Positions 44,383 to 53,150 of a DNA stretch of 64,000 bases are shown here, piece by piece; the stretch's first letter is position 1; every line of letters begins with the position of its first letter. The translations under genes were made by a program, and so were the position numbers. The notes under the pieces are model-generated. The model was not told the origin of the DNA. It ran no database searches and worked only from the letters and a program-made list of their open reading frames with translations. Source of the stretch: CAISOG01 sp044375625 (GTDB taxonomy: Bacteria; Pseudomonadota; Alphaproteobacteria; CAISOG01). The stretch spans positions 1 to 64,000 of the forward strand of contig JBILMH010000003.1 of the NCBI GenBank assembly GCA_044375625.1, written 5' to 3'.

Positions 44383-45516
44383 CTAAAAACTGTTGGCGGT
44401 TTTGGCAAGGGCTTGCAGCAGGCGGTCGTTTTCCTCGGGCGATCCCACCGTTACCCGCACCGCGTTGGCCAGGTCAGCGCTGCGGTTGCGGGCGATAACT
44501 CCCCCACTTTGGCACCGCGCCATAAAGGCCGCCGCGTCGGTGGTTTGCAGCAGCAGGAAGTTGCCACAGCTGGGAAATACCGTCAGCACGGCGGGATCCT
44601 GCGCCATCGCTGCCGCCAGCCGTTGCCGCTGTTCCACCAACACCGCCCGCCGCTGCCGCGCCAGCTCTAAACCCGCGGGCGACAAGGCCTCCAGCGCCAC
44701 CGCAATCGTCGGCGCGGAGAGCGGATAGGCGGGCAGAACGCCGGCCAGCTTAGCAATCAGGCGGGCATCGGCGATTAACGCCCCCAACCGCGCCCCCGCC
44801 AGCCCATAGGATTTGGACAGGGTGCGCATCACCATCAGATTGGGATAGTCGGCCAGGCGCGCTGCCCAACTGGGCTGACCCGTAAACTCCTGATAGGCCT
44901 CATCAATCACCACCATCGCCCGCTGGCTTAGGCCATCCAGCAGCCTGGTCAGCTGGCCATCATCCATCAGATGCCCCATCGGCGCGTTGGGGTTGGGGAT
45001 AATCAGCAGTTTTTCGTGCGCCTGCCACCCCCCCAAAATCGCTTCAACATCCAAATCATAGCCATGATCGGGGCGCAGCCGCACCATCCGCACGGGGGAG
45101 GCGTTGATGGCGGCGTGAATCTGGTAAATCGCAAAGGTTGGCGGGCACAGCACCACCCCATCCTGCCCCGATTGGCAAAAGCTGCGGATCAACAGGTCGG
45201 GAATCTCCTCACTCCCGCGGGTCATCAGTATTTGATCCGCCCCAACCCCATACAGCTTGGCCAGCTGGTCGCGCAACGCCTGCGGCTGCGGGTCGGGATA
45301 ACGATTGCTGTGGCAGCTGGCGGCAAAATCGCCATAGGGCGGCCACGGGCTTTCGTTCGCATCCAGCCAGACCAGCGGTTGGCCGCTAGCATTCGCCGTC
45401 AGCCCCACCGATTCCCCCCGCGCCGAGCTGAACGGCACCAGATCACGAATGGCGGGACGCAGCAGCGACAGCGGGTCAAAACGGTTGGTGGGGGTGGCTG
45501 AAGAAGGGGCAGGCAA
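44383..45516 (-). CDS. hisC: Histidinol-phosphate aminotransferase
   Basis: A PLP-dependent aminotransferase in histidine synthesis that also handles aromatic amino acids. The 377-residue protein has the class I fold: WLDANESPW, MTRGSEEIPDLLIRSF, VVIDEAYQEF, the PLP-lysine motif TLSKSYGLAGARLGA, and RVTVGSPEENDRLLQAL at the end. The start is four bases after the nadA stop, so nadA and hisC are co-transcribed. The pairing with nadA is not a pathway link. Confidence 0.92.
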   Translation of the reverse strand: MPAPSSATPTNRFDPLSLLRPAIRDLVPFSSARGESVGLTANASGQPLVWLDANESPWPPYGDFAASCHSNRYPDPQPQALRDQLAKLYGVGADQILMTRGSEEIPDLLIRSFCQSGQDGVVLCPPTFAIYQIHAAINASPVRMVRLRPDHGYDLDVEAILGGWQAHEKLLIIPNPNAPMGHLMDDGQLTRLLDGLSQRAMVVIDEAYQEFTGQPSWAARLADYPNLMVMRTLSKSYGLAGARLGALIADARLIAKLAGVLPAYPLSAPTIAVALEALSPAGLELARQRRAVLVEQRQRLAAAMAQDPAVLTVFPSCGNFLLLQTTDAAAFMARCQSGGVIARNRSADLANAVRVTVGSPEENDRLLQALAKTANSF

Positions 45517-45520
45517 AGGG

Positions 45521-46552
45521 CTAATCCTTACGGCTGAGGGCGGTGGGGTTGATGGTGGCGGACATCGCCAACATCCGCTCCAACGGCTTGGCAGCGGCCA
45601 GGCGCAACGGCTCTGGCAGCTCGATACGCGGGTTGCGGCTGACCATGCAGCGGTACAGTTTTTCCAGCGTGTTCATGGCCATATAGGGGCAGTTGTTGCA
45701 GCTGCAGCTGCCATCCACGCCCGGCGCGCCGATTAAGGTTTTATCAGGTGCGGCCTTACGCATTTGGTGCAGGATGTGGGATTCGGTGGCGATGATGATG
45801 GTGTCGGCGGGGCTGGCCTTAACCCGCGCCAGCAGCTGGGCGGTGGAGCCGATAAAATCGGCATAGGCCAAAATCTCCTCAGGGCATTCGGGGTGCGCCA
45901 ACACCTCGGCACCTGGATGGCGAACCCGCAATTGCACCAATTCCCGCTCAGAAAACTGCAAATGGACGATACAGCTGCCCGGCCACAGGGTCAGCTGCCG
46001 CCCGGTTTGGCGCGCCACCCACGATCCCAAATGGCGGTCGGGGGCAAACAAAATCGGCTTATCGGCGGGCAGCTGGTTGACAATCGCCACCGCGTTGCTG
46101 GAGGTGACGATGACGTCCGACAACGCCTTAACCTCCGCGCTGCAATTGATATAGGTCACGGCGATATGGTCGGGGTGGGCGGCGCGAAAGGCGCGAAACT
46201 GATCGGGTGGGCAACTGCTTTCCAAGCTGCATCCCGCCCGCAAATCGGGCAGCAGCACCAGCCGTTGGGGGCTAAGAATCTTGGCTACCTCCGCCATAAA
46301 ACGCACGCCGCAAAACACAATCACATCGGCATCGGTGGCGGCGGCTTTGCGGGATAGATCCAAACTGTCGCCAACATAATCGGCCAAATCCTGAATCTCA
46401 CCATCCTGATAATAATGCGCCAAAATGACCGCGTTCATCTGTTGCTTTAGGGCGGTGATGGCGGCGGGCAGGTCGTGCGGCAAACCCGCCGTTAAGGCGG
46501 TAGCAATACCAGCAGATTGAGCCGGTTGGATAAGCGTGGACGAATCAGGCAT
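45521..46552 (-). CDS. nadA: Quinolinate synthase
   Basis: Forms quinolinate from iminoaspartate and dihydroxyacetone phosphate in NAD synthesis, using a [4Fe-4S] cluster. Family blocks are VILAHYYQDGEIQDLADYVGDSL, the first cluster Cys region (DLRAGCSLESSCPPDQF), FAPDRHLGSWV, AHPECPEEI, IATESHILHQM and the last Cys region (DGSCSCNNCPYMAMNTLEKL). AAGG at six bases favours the ATG at 46552. nadB and nadC are not in the window. Confidence 0.94.
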   Translation of the reverse strand: MPDSSTLIQPAQSAGIATALTAGLPHDLPAAITALKQQMNAVILAHYYQDGEIQDLADYVGDSLDLSRKAAATDADVIVFCGVRFMAEVAKILSPQRLVLLPDLRAGCSLESSCPPDQFRAFRAAHPDHIAVTYINCSAEVKALSDVIVTSSNAVAIVNQLPADKPILFAPDRHLGSWVARQTGRQLTLWPGSCIVHLQFSERELVQLRVRHPGAEVLAHPECPEEILAYADFIGSTAQLLARVKASPADTIIIATESHILHQMRKAAPDKTLIGAPGVDGSCSCNNCPYMAMNTLEKLYRCMVSRNPRIELPEPLRLAAAKPLERMLAMSATINPTALSRKD

Positions 46553-46815
46553 CATCAGCCTTATGTAAGCCTTTTTGCCGCCAATGGCTATGGGATCGGG
46601 CAAAATTTCTGTGAATATCCCGCCTCTTTTTTTTGCTGGAAAGGCATTTTGATGCTATGCCAGGGGGCGAGGGCAAGGCCAGGAAAAAGCCAGATCGAAG
46701 CTAAAACGGCTAAGATTGCCAATCGGTTCGGCGGCTGGTATAACATGGCCATTCTTCGATGGGCGGTTCCGTCCTTTATCCCATAAGCCCGTGTCCCCAA
46801 AGGAACAAAAGCCTG

Positions 46816-47964
46816 ATGAAACTTGCTATTCTGACCGAACGTCGCCCTGATGAAACCCGCGTGGCGGCAACCCCTGATACCGTCAAAAAATATGTCGATA
46901 TGGGCATGACCGTTGTGGTTGAATCCGGGGCAGGTGCCCATGCCAATTTCAGTGATGGGCTGTATCAGTCGGCAGGTGCCAGCGTGGTAGGCGATTTTGC
47001 CAGCGCGCTGCAGGGGGCGGATCTGGTGCTTAAGGTGCAACGCCCGCTGGGTGGTAAGGAGTCGCAGGCGCGTGCCGTTGATGAGCTGGCCGCCTTTAAG
47101 CAGGGCGCGGTGCTGGTCGGGGCGCTGAACCCCTATCAGGCTAAAGATGCCTTTCCCCTGTACAACGCGCGGCAGATTTCGGCCTTTGCGATGGAATTGA
47201 TGCCACGGATTACCCGTGCCCAAAGCATGGACGTGTTGTCTAGCCAGGCCAATCTGGCGGGTTATAAGGCGGTGTTGGACGCGGCGGCGGTCTATGATCG
47301 CGCCATCCCAATGATGATGACGGCGGCGGGTACTATTGCCCCCGCCCGCGTGTTGGTGTTGGGCGCTGGGGTGGCAGGGTTGCAGGCGATCGCCACCGCC
47401 CGCCGTAACGGCGCAATCGTGTCGGCCTTTGATGTGCGTGCCGCCGCGAAGGAACAGGTGCAAAGCCTGGGTGCCAGCTTTGTGGAGGTTGAGGCAGCGG
47501 CCGATGCGGAAACCAGCGGCGGTTATGCCAAAGAGGTGGATGAGGATTACAAAAAACGCCAAAGCGCCAAAATTCACGAAACCCTGAAGAAAATCGACAT
47601 TGCCATCTGCACCGCGCTGATTCCTGGGCGGCCAGCCCCCATGCTGATTACTGAGGAAATGGTGCGCGACATGCGGCCAGGCTCGGTCATTGTCGATCTG
47701 GCGGTGGAAAGCGGCGGCAATTGCGCTATTTCGCAGGCCAATGAGGTGGTGACGGCCTATGGGGTAAAGGTGGTGGCTTATCGCAACGTGCCCGCCCGCC
47801 TGCCGCAGGATGCCAGCGCGCTGTACGCCAAAAACCTGCTGAATTTTGTTGGCCTGCTTTGGGATAAACAGGCTAAGCAGTTGGCCTGGGACAGCGCGGA
47901 TGAGATTATCAAATCGACGCTGTTGACCCAAAATGGCGTTACTGTTCACGGCAATTTTGCATAA
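46816..47964 (+). CDS. pntA: Transhydrogenase subunit PntAA (NAD(H)-binding)
   Basis: The soluble NAD(H)-binding domain I of the proton-translocating transhydrogenase, 382 residues. It begins KLAILTERRPDETRVAATP and shows the alanine-dehydrogenase-like fold with the Rossmann motif VLVLGAGVAGLQAIATARR, the mobile loop RITRAQSMDVLSSQANLAGY and TALIPGRPAPMLITEEMV. The start is the ATG at 46816. As in Rhodospirillum, the alpha chain is split into two genes, and pntAB follows after 27 bp. Confidence 0.95.
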   Translation: MKLAILTERRPDETRVAATPDTVKKYVDMGMTVVVESGAGAHANFSDGLYQSAGASVVGDFASALQGADLVLKVQRPLGGKESQARAVDELAAFKQGAVLVGALNPYQAKDAFPLYNARQISAFAMELMPRITRAQSMDVLSSQANLAGYKAVLDAAAVYDRAIPMMMTAAGTIAPARVLVLGAGVAGLQAIATARRNGAIVSAFDVRAAAKEQVQSLGASFVEVEAAADAETSGGYAKEVDEDYKKRQSAKIHETLKKIDIAICTALIPGRPAPMLITEEMVRDMRPGSVIVDLAVESGGNCAISQANEVVTAYGVKVVAYRNVPARLPQDASALYAKNLLNFVGLLWDKQAKQLAWDSADEIIKSTLLTQNGVTVHGNFA

Positions 47965-47991
47965 TTTTTTTTGGAAGAGGGGATCGTTGCG

Positions 47992-48417
47992 ATGAATCAA
48001 ACCATTTTGGCTGACCAAGCCGCCAACCTGGTCAGTACGGCGCAAAAGCTGGCCACTGAGGCCAATATCCTGGCGCAGACCGCCGCCGATCAGGCCTTGG
48101 CCGCCGCTAGTGCCGCCGCTGGCGCTGCGGGCGGCAACAGCGTGCTGATCATGGGCATCACCACCCTGGTGTTGGCCTGTTTCGTGGGCTATTATGTGAT
48201 TTGGCGGGTAACCCCCGCCCTGCATTCCCCGCTGATGGCGGTCACCAATGCGATTTCCAGCGTTATTATTGTCGGCGCGATTTTTGCGGCGGGGCTGGAA
48301 TCTTTTAGCTTTTCCAAAGTCTTAGGCTTTCTGGCGGTGGTGTTGGCTTCGGTCAATATCTTCGGCGGCTTCGCGGTGACCAGCCGCATGCTGCAAATGT
48401 TTAAGAAAAATCGTTAA
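47992..48417 (+). CDS. pntAB: Transhydrogenase subunit PntAB (membrane)
   Basis: The membrane part of the split alpha subunit, 141 residues. An Ala-rich amphipathic N-terminus is followed by three or four helices (VLIMGITTLVLACFVGYYVI, VTNAISSVIIVGAIFAAG, FLAVVLASVNIFGGFAVTSRML). The conserved TNAISS and NIFGGFAVTSRML blocks are present. GAAGAGGGG precedes the ATG at 47992. It is flanked closely by pntAA and pntB. Confidence 0.94.
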   Translation: MNQTILADQAANLVSTAQKLATEANILAQTAADQALAAASAAAGAAGGNSVLIMGITTLVLACFVGYYVIWRVTPALHSPLMAVTNAISSVIIVGAIFAAGLESFSFSKVLGFLAVVLASVNIFGGFAVTSRMLQMFKKNR

Positions 48418-48445
48418 TTTTTTTGCTTTTTAGGGATTACGTCTG

Positions 48446-49846
48446 ATGTCTGCTGATTTAGCCGCGCTGCTCTACCTGGGTGCCGCCATTCTGTTTATTT
48501 TGTCGTTGCAGGGGCTCTCCTCCCCCGTGTCATCGCGGCGCGGCAACCAATACGGTATGATCGGGATGCTGATTGCGATTTTAACCGCAATGGCGCAGAC
48601 GGGCAGCCAGAGTTGGGTGATTGCTGGGATCGCGATTGGCGGCACCATCGGTATCGTTATCGCCAAAAAAATTGCCATGACGGCTTTGCCTCAGCTGGTT
48701 GCGGGCTTTCACAGCCTGGTTGGCTTGGCGGCGGTTTTTGTGGCGGCGGCGGCTTTTTATGCGCCCCATGCTTTTGGCCTTGGCGCGGTCGGCAATATTC
48801 ACACCGCCAGCTTGATTGAGATGGGATTGGGGTTGGCGGTTGGTGCCATCACCTTTACCGGATCGGTGGTGGCCTTTGCCAAATTGCAGGGCATTATGGG
48901 CAGCAAGCCATTAAACTTCAAAGCCCAGCATTTGCTGAACGCCCTGTTGGGTGCGGCCGTCGTGCTGCTTATTCTGTTGTTTGTGCTAAACCAAAGCCCG
49001 CTGCTGTTTTGGCTGTTGGTGTTGGCCTCATTGGCTTTAGGGTTTTTCCTGATTACTCCGATTGGTGGCGCCGACATGCCGGTGGTGGTGTCGATGCTGA
49101 ACTCCTACTCCGGCTGGGCGGCCTGCGGCATTGGTTTTACCCTGCACAACAATCTGCTGATCGTCACCGGTGCCCTGGTTGGATCCTCAGGGGCGATTCT
49201 TAGCTATATCATGTGTAAGGGGATGAACCGTTCGATCTTTAACGTCATCCTGGGCGGTTTTGGCAGCGATGCGGGCAGCGGCGGCGGCACAGCGGTGCAG
49301 GGCGACGGTAGCCAGCGTGCCTTTAAGACGGGCAGCGCTGAGGATGCAGGCTTTATGATGAAAAACGCCCGCAAGGTGATCATCGTGCCGGGCTATGGCA
49401 TGGCGGTGGCGCAGGCGCAACATGCCCTGCGCGAGATGGCCGATCTGTTGAAGGCTGAGGGGGTTGAGGTGAAATACGCCATTCACCCCGTCGCAGGGCG
49501 GATGCCTGGCCATATGAACGTGCTGCTGGCTGAGGCCAACGTGCCCTATGATGAGGTTTTTGAGCTGGAGGAGATTAACCGCGAGTTTGCCACCGCCGAT
49601 GTTGCCTTTGTCATTGGGGCGAATGACGTGACCAATCCCGCTGCCAAAACCGATACCACCAGCCCGATTTACGGCATGCCTGTCTTGGATGTCGATCTGG
49701 CTAAGGCGGTGTTGTTTGTGAAACGCAGTATGGCCGCGGGCTACGCCGGTGTTGATAACCCTTTGTTCTATCAAGATAACACCTACATGCTGTTTGGCGA
49801 TGCCAAAAAAGTCTGTGAAGAGGTGGTGAAGGCGATGAACAGCTAA
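48446..49846 (+). CDS. pntB: Transhydrogenase subunit PntB
   Basis: The beta subunit, 466 residues: nine or so membrane helices forming the proton channel, then the soluble NADP(H)-binding domain III. Diagnostic parts are GIAIGGTIGIVIAKKIAMTALPQLVAGFHSLVG, the conserved MPVVVSMLNSYSGWAACGIGF, the NADP-binding VIIVPGYGMAVAQAQHALREM, IHPVAGRMPGHMNVLLAEA, and VIGANDVTNPAAKTD. It converts NADH and NADP+ to NAD+ and NADPH, driven by the proton gradient. It is the last gene of the pnt operon. Confidence 0.96.
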   Translation: MSADLAALLYLGAAILFILSLQGLSSPVSSRRGNQYGMIGMLIAILTAMAQTGSQSWVIAGIAIGGTIGIVIAKKIAMTALPQLVAGFHSLVGLAAVFVAAAAFYAPHAFGLGAVGNIHTASLIEMGLGLAVGAITFTGSVVAFAKLQGIMGSKPLNFKAQHLLNALLGAAVVLLILLFVLNQSPLLFWLLVLASLALGFFLITPIGGADMPVVVSMLNSYSGWAACGIGFTLHNNLLIVTGALVGSSGAILSYIMCKGMNRSIFNVILGGFGSDAGSGGGTAVQGDGSQRAFKTGSAEDAGFMMKNARKVIIVPGYGMAVAQAQHALREMADLLKAEGVEVKYAIHPVAGRMPGHMNVLLAEANVPYDEVFELEEINREFATADVAFVIGANDVTNPAAKTDTTSPIYGMPVLDVDLAKAVLFVKRSMAAGYAGVDNPLFYQDNTYMLFGDAKKVCEEVVKAMNS

Positions 49847-49877
49847 CCGTTGTTCCCTTTGGCCGCAGTTTTGATGA

Positions 49878-49991
49878 CAGCACCAGGATTCGTGCTATCG
49901 CCCGCAAAAATTGGCTATTGATGGCTTTTTAGCGCCGCGTGGCTATGAGGTGCTGGAACTGCCAACGGGGCAGGGGTTGCTGATTAAGTAG
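49878..49991 (+). pseudogene. Possible C-terminal gene remnant
   Basis: Downstream of pntB a stretch reads in one frame as AIDGFLAPRGYEVLELPTGQ plus GLLIK and stop. In the adjacent frame just before it, codons read DDSTRIRAIARKNWLL. Together they look like the frameshifted end of a lost protein, but no start or family can be assigned. The rest of 49992-50070 appears empty. Confidence 0.25.
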
Positions 49992-50070
49992 GCGCGCCTC
50001 CCTTCGTCTTCGCTCCCAATTTTCTATTTTCGAGTGTGGTTACCCCCCACCGAATCGCTAACGCGATCCG

Positions 50071-50163
50071 ACTCCCCCGCAGGGGTGGAGTGTTCTCCTC
50101 TTTTTTTCCTGACGGCTTTTGGGAAAACACCCAGAAGTTCCCCCTCCACCTGCGGGAGGGGGT
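50071..50163. repeat. Long imperfect inverted repeat between pntB and groEL
   Basis: ACTCCCCCGCAGGGGTGGAG near 50071 is nearly the reverse complement of CTCCACCTGCGGGAGGGGGT near 50144-50163. The arms can form a long hairpin around a T-rich centre (50098-50125). Sequences containing a CCTCCCGCAGGTGGAGGGG-type arm are common dispersed intergenic repeats in proteobacteria. No gene is present. Confidence 0.6.
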
Positions 50164-50229
50164 CAGGGGGCGGGGTAAGAATAGAGGGGGCGGAGTAGGA
50201 AAAGGGGCGGGCAACCGCATCCCCAAAAC

Positions 50230-50264
50230 AAAAAAAGGGGGACAGCCTTTGCAGACCATCCCCC
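50230..50264 (-). terminator. groESL terminator
   Basis: On the minus strand GGGGGA (from 50264 down) pairs with TCCCCC (50242-50237), followed by a run of seven Ts (50236-50230 in A on the plus strand). It lies about 50 bases beyond the groEL stop. Confidence 0.7.
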
Positions 50265-50311
50265 CTCTTTCTCGTTTTTCGATGCCTGGTGTAGCAGTCG
50301 AGCGTTACGGA

Positions 50312-51958
50312 TTAGAAATCCATGTCGCCCATACCGCCCATGCCACCCTGACCACCGCCAGCGGCAGCTTTCTTCTCAGGAAGATCGGCCACCATGGCCT
50401 CGGTGGTGATCAGCAGACCCGCTACCGATGCAGCGTTTTGCAAGGCCAAACGCACCACCTTGGTTGGGTCGATGATACCGGCCTTGACCATATCGCCATA
50501 CTCATTGGTTTGGGCGTTGTAGCCAAAGGCACCATCCTTGCTCTCGCTGATTTTGCCAACCACCACCGCGCCATCAACACCAGCGTTTTCGGCGATTTGA
50601 CGGGTTGGGTAGGTCAGGGCGCGACGAATAATGTCGATGCCGACCCGTTGGTCATCATTGGCAAATTTCAGGCCGTCCAGCACTTTCAGGGCGTAGAGGT
50701 ATGAGATGCCGCCCCCTGGGACGATCCCTTCCTCCACCGCGGCGCGGGTAGCGTACATCGCATCTTCAACGCGATCTTTACGTTCCTTAACCTCAGCTTC
50801 GGTGGCGCCACCAACGCGAATCACCGCAACCCCGCCAGCCAATTTGGCCAGACGTTCTTGCAATTTTTCGCGATCATAGTCGGAATTGGTATCCTTGGCC
50901 TGCTCACGAATTTGGTTGCAGCGCGCTTCGATTTCTTTCTTGTCGCCTGCCCCTTCAATAATCGTGGTGTCATCCTTGGTAATCAGCACCCGTTTGGCGG
51001 TACCCAGCATGGCCAGGGTCACGTTTTCCAGTTTGATGCCGATGTCTTCGCTGACCAGCTGACCTTTGGTCAGGATGGCAATGTCTTCCAACATCGCCTT
51101 ACGACGGTCACCAAAGCCAGGAGCCTTCACCGCAGCAACCTTCAGGCCACCACGCAGCTTGTTGACAACCAGGGTGGCCAGGGCTTCCCCCTCAACATCC
51201 TCAGCGATGATCAGCAGGGGACGACCCGACTGCACCACTGCTTCCAACACAGGAAGAATGGGTTGCAGGCTGGACAGTTTTTTCTCGTGAATCAGGATAA
51301 AGGGATTCTCCAGCTCACACAGCATTTTTTCGGCGTTGGTCACAAAGTAAGGTGACAGAAAACCGCGGTCAAACTGCATCCCTTCCACCACATCCAATTC
51401 GGTGACCAGGCTTTTGGCTTCTTCGATGGTGATAACACCCTCATTGCCAACCTTTTCCATGGCCTGCGCCAGCATCCGACCAATGTCGGTGTCACCATTA
51501 GCAGAAATGGTGCCAACCCGCTCAATATCTTGAGAATTGGTCACTTTTTTGGAACGGTTTTGGATATCAGCAACCACCGCTTCCACGGCAATGTCGATCC
51601 CACGTTTCAGATCCATGGGGTTCAGGCCAGCCGCAACCGCTTTGGCGCCTTCACGGAAAATGGCATGAGCCAGCACAGTGGCGGTGGTGGTACCATCACC
51701 GGCAACATCGGCGGTCTTGCTGGCCACCGATTTCACCAATTGGGCACCCATGTTTTCGAACTTGTCCTTAAATTCAGCGGCCGCTTTCGCCACCTTTACC
51801 CCATCTTTGGTGATTTCGGGATCGCCAAAACCTTTTTCGAGCAGCACGTTGCGCCCTTTGGGTCCAAGCGTTACGGCAACTGCACCCGCCAGGGTGTCAA
51901 TACCACGCGCCACACGGGCACGGGCTTCATTGCCTCTAATTACTTCTTTTGCAGCCAT
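50312..51958 (-). CDS. groL: Chaperonin GroEL
   Basis: A 60-kDa chaperonin of 548 residues that forms the double ring for ATP-driven protein folding. Hallmarks are VTLGPKGRNVLLEKGFG, the nucleotide site AGDGTTTATVLA, the GAGDKKEIEARCNQIR region, EEGIVPGGGISYLYA and the Gly-Gly-Met C-terminal tail. AGGAG precedes the ATG. It lies 28 bp downstream of groES. Confidence 0.98.
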   Translation of the reverse strand: MAAKEVIRGNEARARVARGIDTLAGAVAVTLGPKGRNVLLEKGFGDPEITKDGVKVAKAAAEFKDKFENMGAQLVKSVASKTADVAGDGTTTATVLAHAIFREGAKAVAAGLNPMDLKRGIDIAVEAVVADIQNRSKKVTNSQDIERVGTISANGDTDIGRMLAQAMEKVGNEGVITIEEAKSLVTELDVVEGMQFDRGFLSPYFVTNAEKMLCELENPFILIHEKKLSSLQPILPVLEAVVQSGRPLLIIAEDVEGEALATLVVNKLRGGLKVAAVKAPGFGDRRKAMLEDIAILTKGQLVSEDIGIKLENVTLAMLGTAKRVLITKDDTTIIEGAGDKKEIEARCNQIREQAKDTNSDYDREKLQERLAKLAGGVAVIRVGGATEAEVKERKDRVEDAMYATRAAVEEGIVPGGGISYLYALKVLDGLKFANDDQRVGIDIIRRALTYPTRQIAENAGVDGAVVVGKISESKDGAFGYNAQTNEYGDMVKAGIIDPTKVVRLALQNAASVAGLLITTEAMVADLPEKKAAAGGGQGGMGGMGDMDF

Positions 51959-51986
51959 AATGGTTACTCCTAGTTAAATAAAATTG

Positions 51987-52316
51987 TTAAGCGGCTTTTT
52001 TGATCAAAGCGGGATCGGTGGTGATGCCCAGAACGTCAGATTCCTTCATGATGATGAAGTCTTCGCTGTCCAATTTGACTTCGGTGCCTGACCATTTGCC
52101 AAACACGATGTAATCCCCTGTTTTCACATCCAATGGGGTACGTTTGCCTTCGTCATTGTAAACACCGGGGCCAACCGCGATGACTTCGCCGATTTGTGGC
52201 TTTTCTTTTGCGCTGTCGGGAATGATGATCCCGCCCTTGGTTTTTTCTTGTTCCTCAATCCGGCGCACCAAAATGCGGTCGCCGAGCGGATTGAACGCTA
52301 CAGTGGAAGCTGCCAT
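51987..52316 (-). CDS. groS: Co-chaperonin GroES
   Basis: The 10-kDa lid of GroEL, 109 residues, starting at the ATG at 52316 behind GAGGTCAG. Family features are FNPLGDRILVRRIEEQEKT, the mobile loop KTKGGIIIPDSAKEKP and GTEVKLDSEDFIIMKESDVLGI. A C-terminal extension TTDPALIKKAA goes slightly beyond the usual end. It is the first gene of groESL, under a CIRCE operator and a heat-shock-type promoter. Confidence 0.97.
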   Translation of the reverse strand: MAASTVAFNPLGDRILVRRIEEQEKTKGGIIIPDSAKEKPQIGEVIAVGPGVYNDEGKRTPLDVKTGDYIVFGKWSGTEVKLDSEDFIIMKESDVLGITTDPALIKKAA

Positions 52317-52348
52317 GTCTGACCTCATACTTTTCTAAAAAATTGAAT

Positions 52349-52375
52349 TTAGCACTCTTCTTGCGAGAGTGATTG
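52349..52375 (-). promoter_or_regulatory. CIRCE operator (HrcA site)
   Basis: TTAGCACTC, nine bases, GAGTGATTG: the left half is a perfect CIRCE half-site and the right half keeps GAGTG with changes in the outer four bases (consensus GAGTGCTAA). It lies between the promoter and groES, and covers the expected transcription start. Confidence 0.88.
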
Positions 52376-52376
52376 A

Positions 52377-52406
52377 CAGATAGGATTCGATCACCACGGT
52401 GTCAAG
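52377..52406 (-). promoter_or_regulatory. groESL heat-shock promoter
   Basis: On the minus strand CTTGACA (52406-52400) is separated by 15 bases from CCTATCTG (52384-52377). This gives TTGACA-N17-TATCTG and matches the alphaproteobacterial sigma32 pattern CTTG...CYTATNT, while its TTGACA could also serve the vegetative sigma factor. The start site would fall about seven bases downstream, inside the CIRCE operator. Confidence 0.75.
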
Positions 52407-52607
52407 GGGCGTAGCCAAAATTCTGGTGATTTGTGTCTTATCTTGGCGGTTTGATGGCCGATTATGCTGGATTTAGGGGGATGGCAAGTTTTTATCAGCC
52501 ACCGCCGCAGGTCGTTATTTTGACGCCACCAGGTTTTCATCAAAAATTTATTTTTATCAGGTTACAATTAACCATAAAAATCTATTAACGGAAATGATGA
52601 GGCATGC

Positions 52608-52970
52608 ATGAACCCGCCAGATCATCCAACGCCACCTGAATCTGTTGTCCCATTGATTGCTTTATCCAGCGCTCCTGTTCATGAGGAAAGTTTCGGGCAG
52701 ATAATTCATCGGGAAACAAGAATTTTCTTAATCCCGCAAATGCGCCTGACCACCGCTGAGATTCTTTATCGCTTGCCCGATTTTCCCCAATTGTTGCAAA
52801 GCTATATTTGGCAAGAATTGGATAGGGTGCCTGATTTTCCAGGCCTAAAGAAATTTTTGGGCTTTTGGGAACGCAATTTGGAAGGACCCTTGCATTCCGT
52901 GACCGTCAGTCACAGCGAACGGCGCCTGGGCAGCTTTGTCTTTGCAGAGGGTGAGCTTTGCCTGCAATAG
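52608..52970 (+). CDS. usg: Usg-family protein
   Basis: A 120-residue soluble protein. The C-terminal 75 residues are the Usg-like domain: LTTAEILYRLPDFPQLLQSYIWQ, a PDFPGLKKFLGFWERNLEGP block and HSVTVSHSERR. The N-terminal 45 residues are unusually long and Pro-rich. Usg has no settled function; in alphaproteobacteria it occurs near trp or other housekeeping genes. Here it stands alone between groESL and addA. Confidence 0.85.
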   Translation: MNPPDHPTPPESVVPLIALSSAPVHEESFGQIIHRETRIFLIPQMRLTTAEILYRLPDFPQLLQSYIWQELDRVPDFPGLKKFLGFWERNLEGPLHSVTVSHSERRLGSFVFAEGELCLQ

Positions 52971-52998
52971 CGTAACCGCCCCCCCGCTTTAATCCTTC

Positions 52999-53047
52999 AT
53001 AGCCAGTCATCTATAGCCAGTCATCCATAGCTTTGGGCTAAAAGCCC
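52999..53047. repeat. Short tandem repeat and hairpin after usg
   Basis: ATAGCCAGTCATCT and ATAGCCAGTCATCC stand in tandem (52999-53026). A small hairpin GGGCT-AAA-AGCCC follows at 53035-53047. There is no U-tract, so it is at best a weak terminator for usg. Confidence 0.5.
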
Positions 53048-53150
53048 TGTCGGTAGCGCTGGTCAACTGGGCGCGGGGGTTTTATGCTGAATTAGTCTTC
53101 CGCCTTCGACGCCCCTTCGTTACCTCCCTTCGCATTGCTTGCCCCCAACC

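Noticed and set aside
46588..48225. Long minus-strand open frame of over 500 codons opposite the pnt genes
   Set aside because: It lies over clearly coding pntAA/pntAB, has low-complexity His/Gly/Arg-rich translation and no family features, so it is a shadow frame produced by GC-rich codons.
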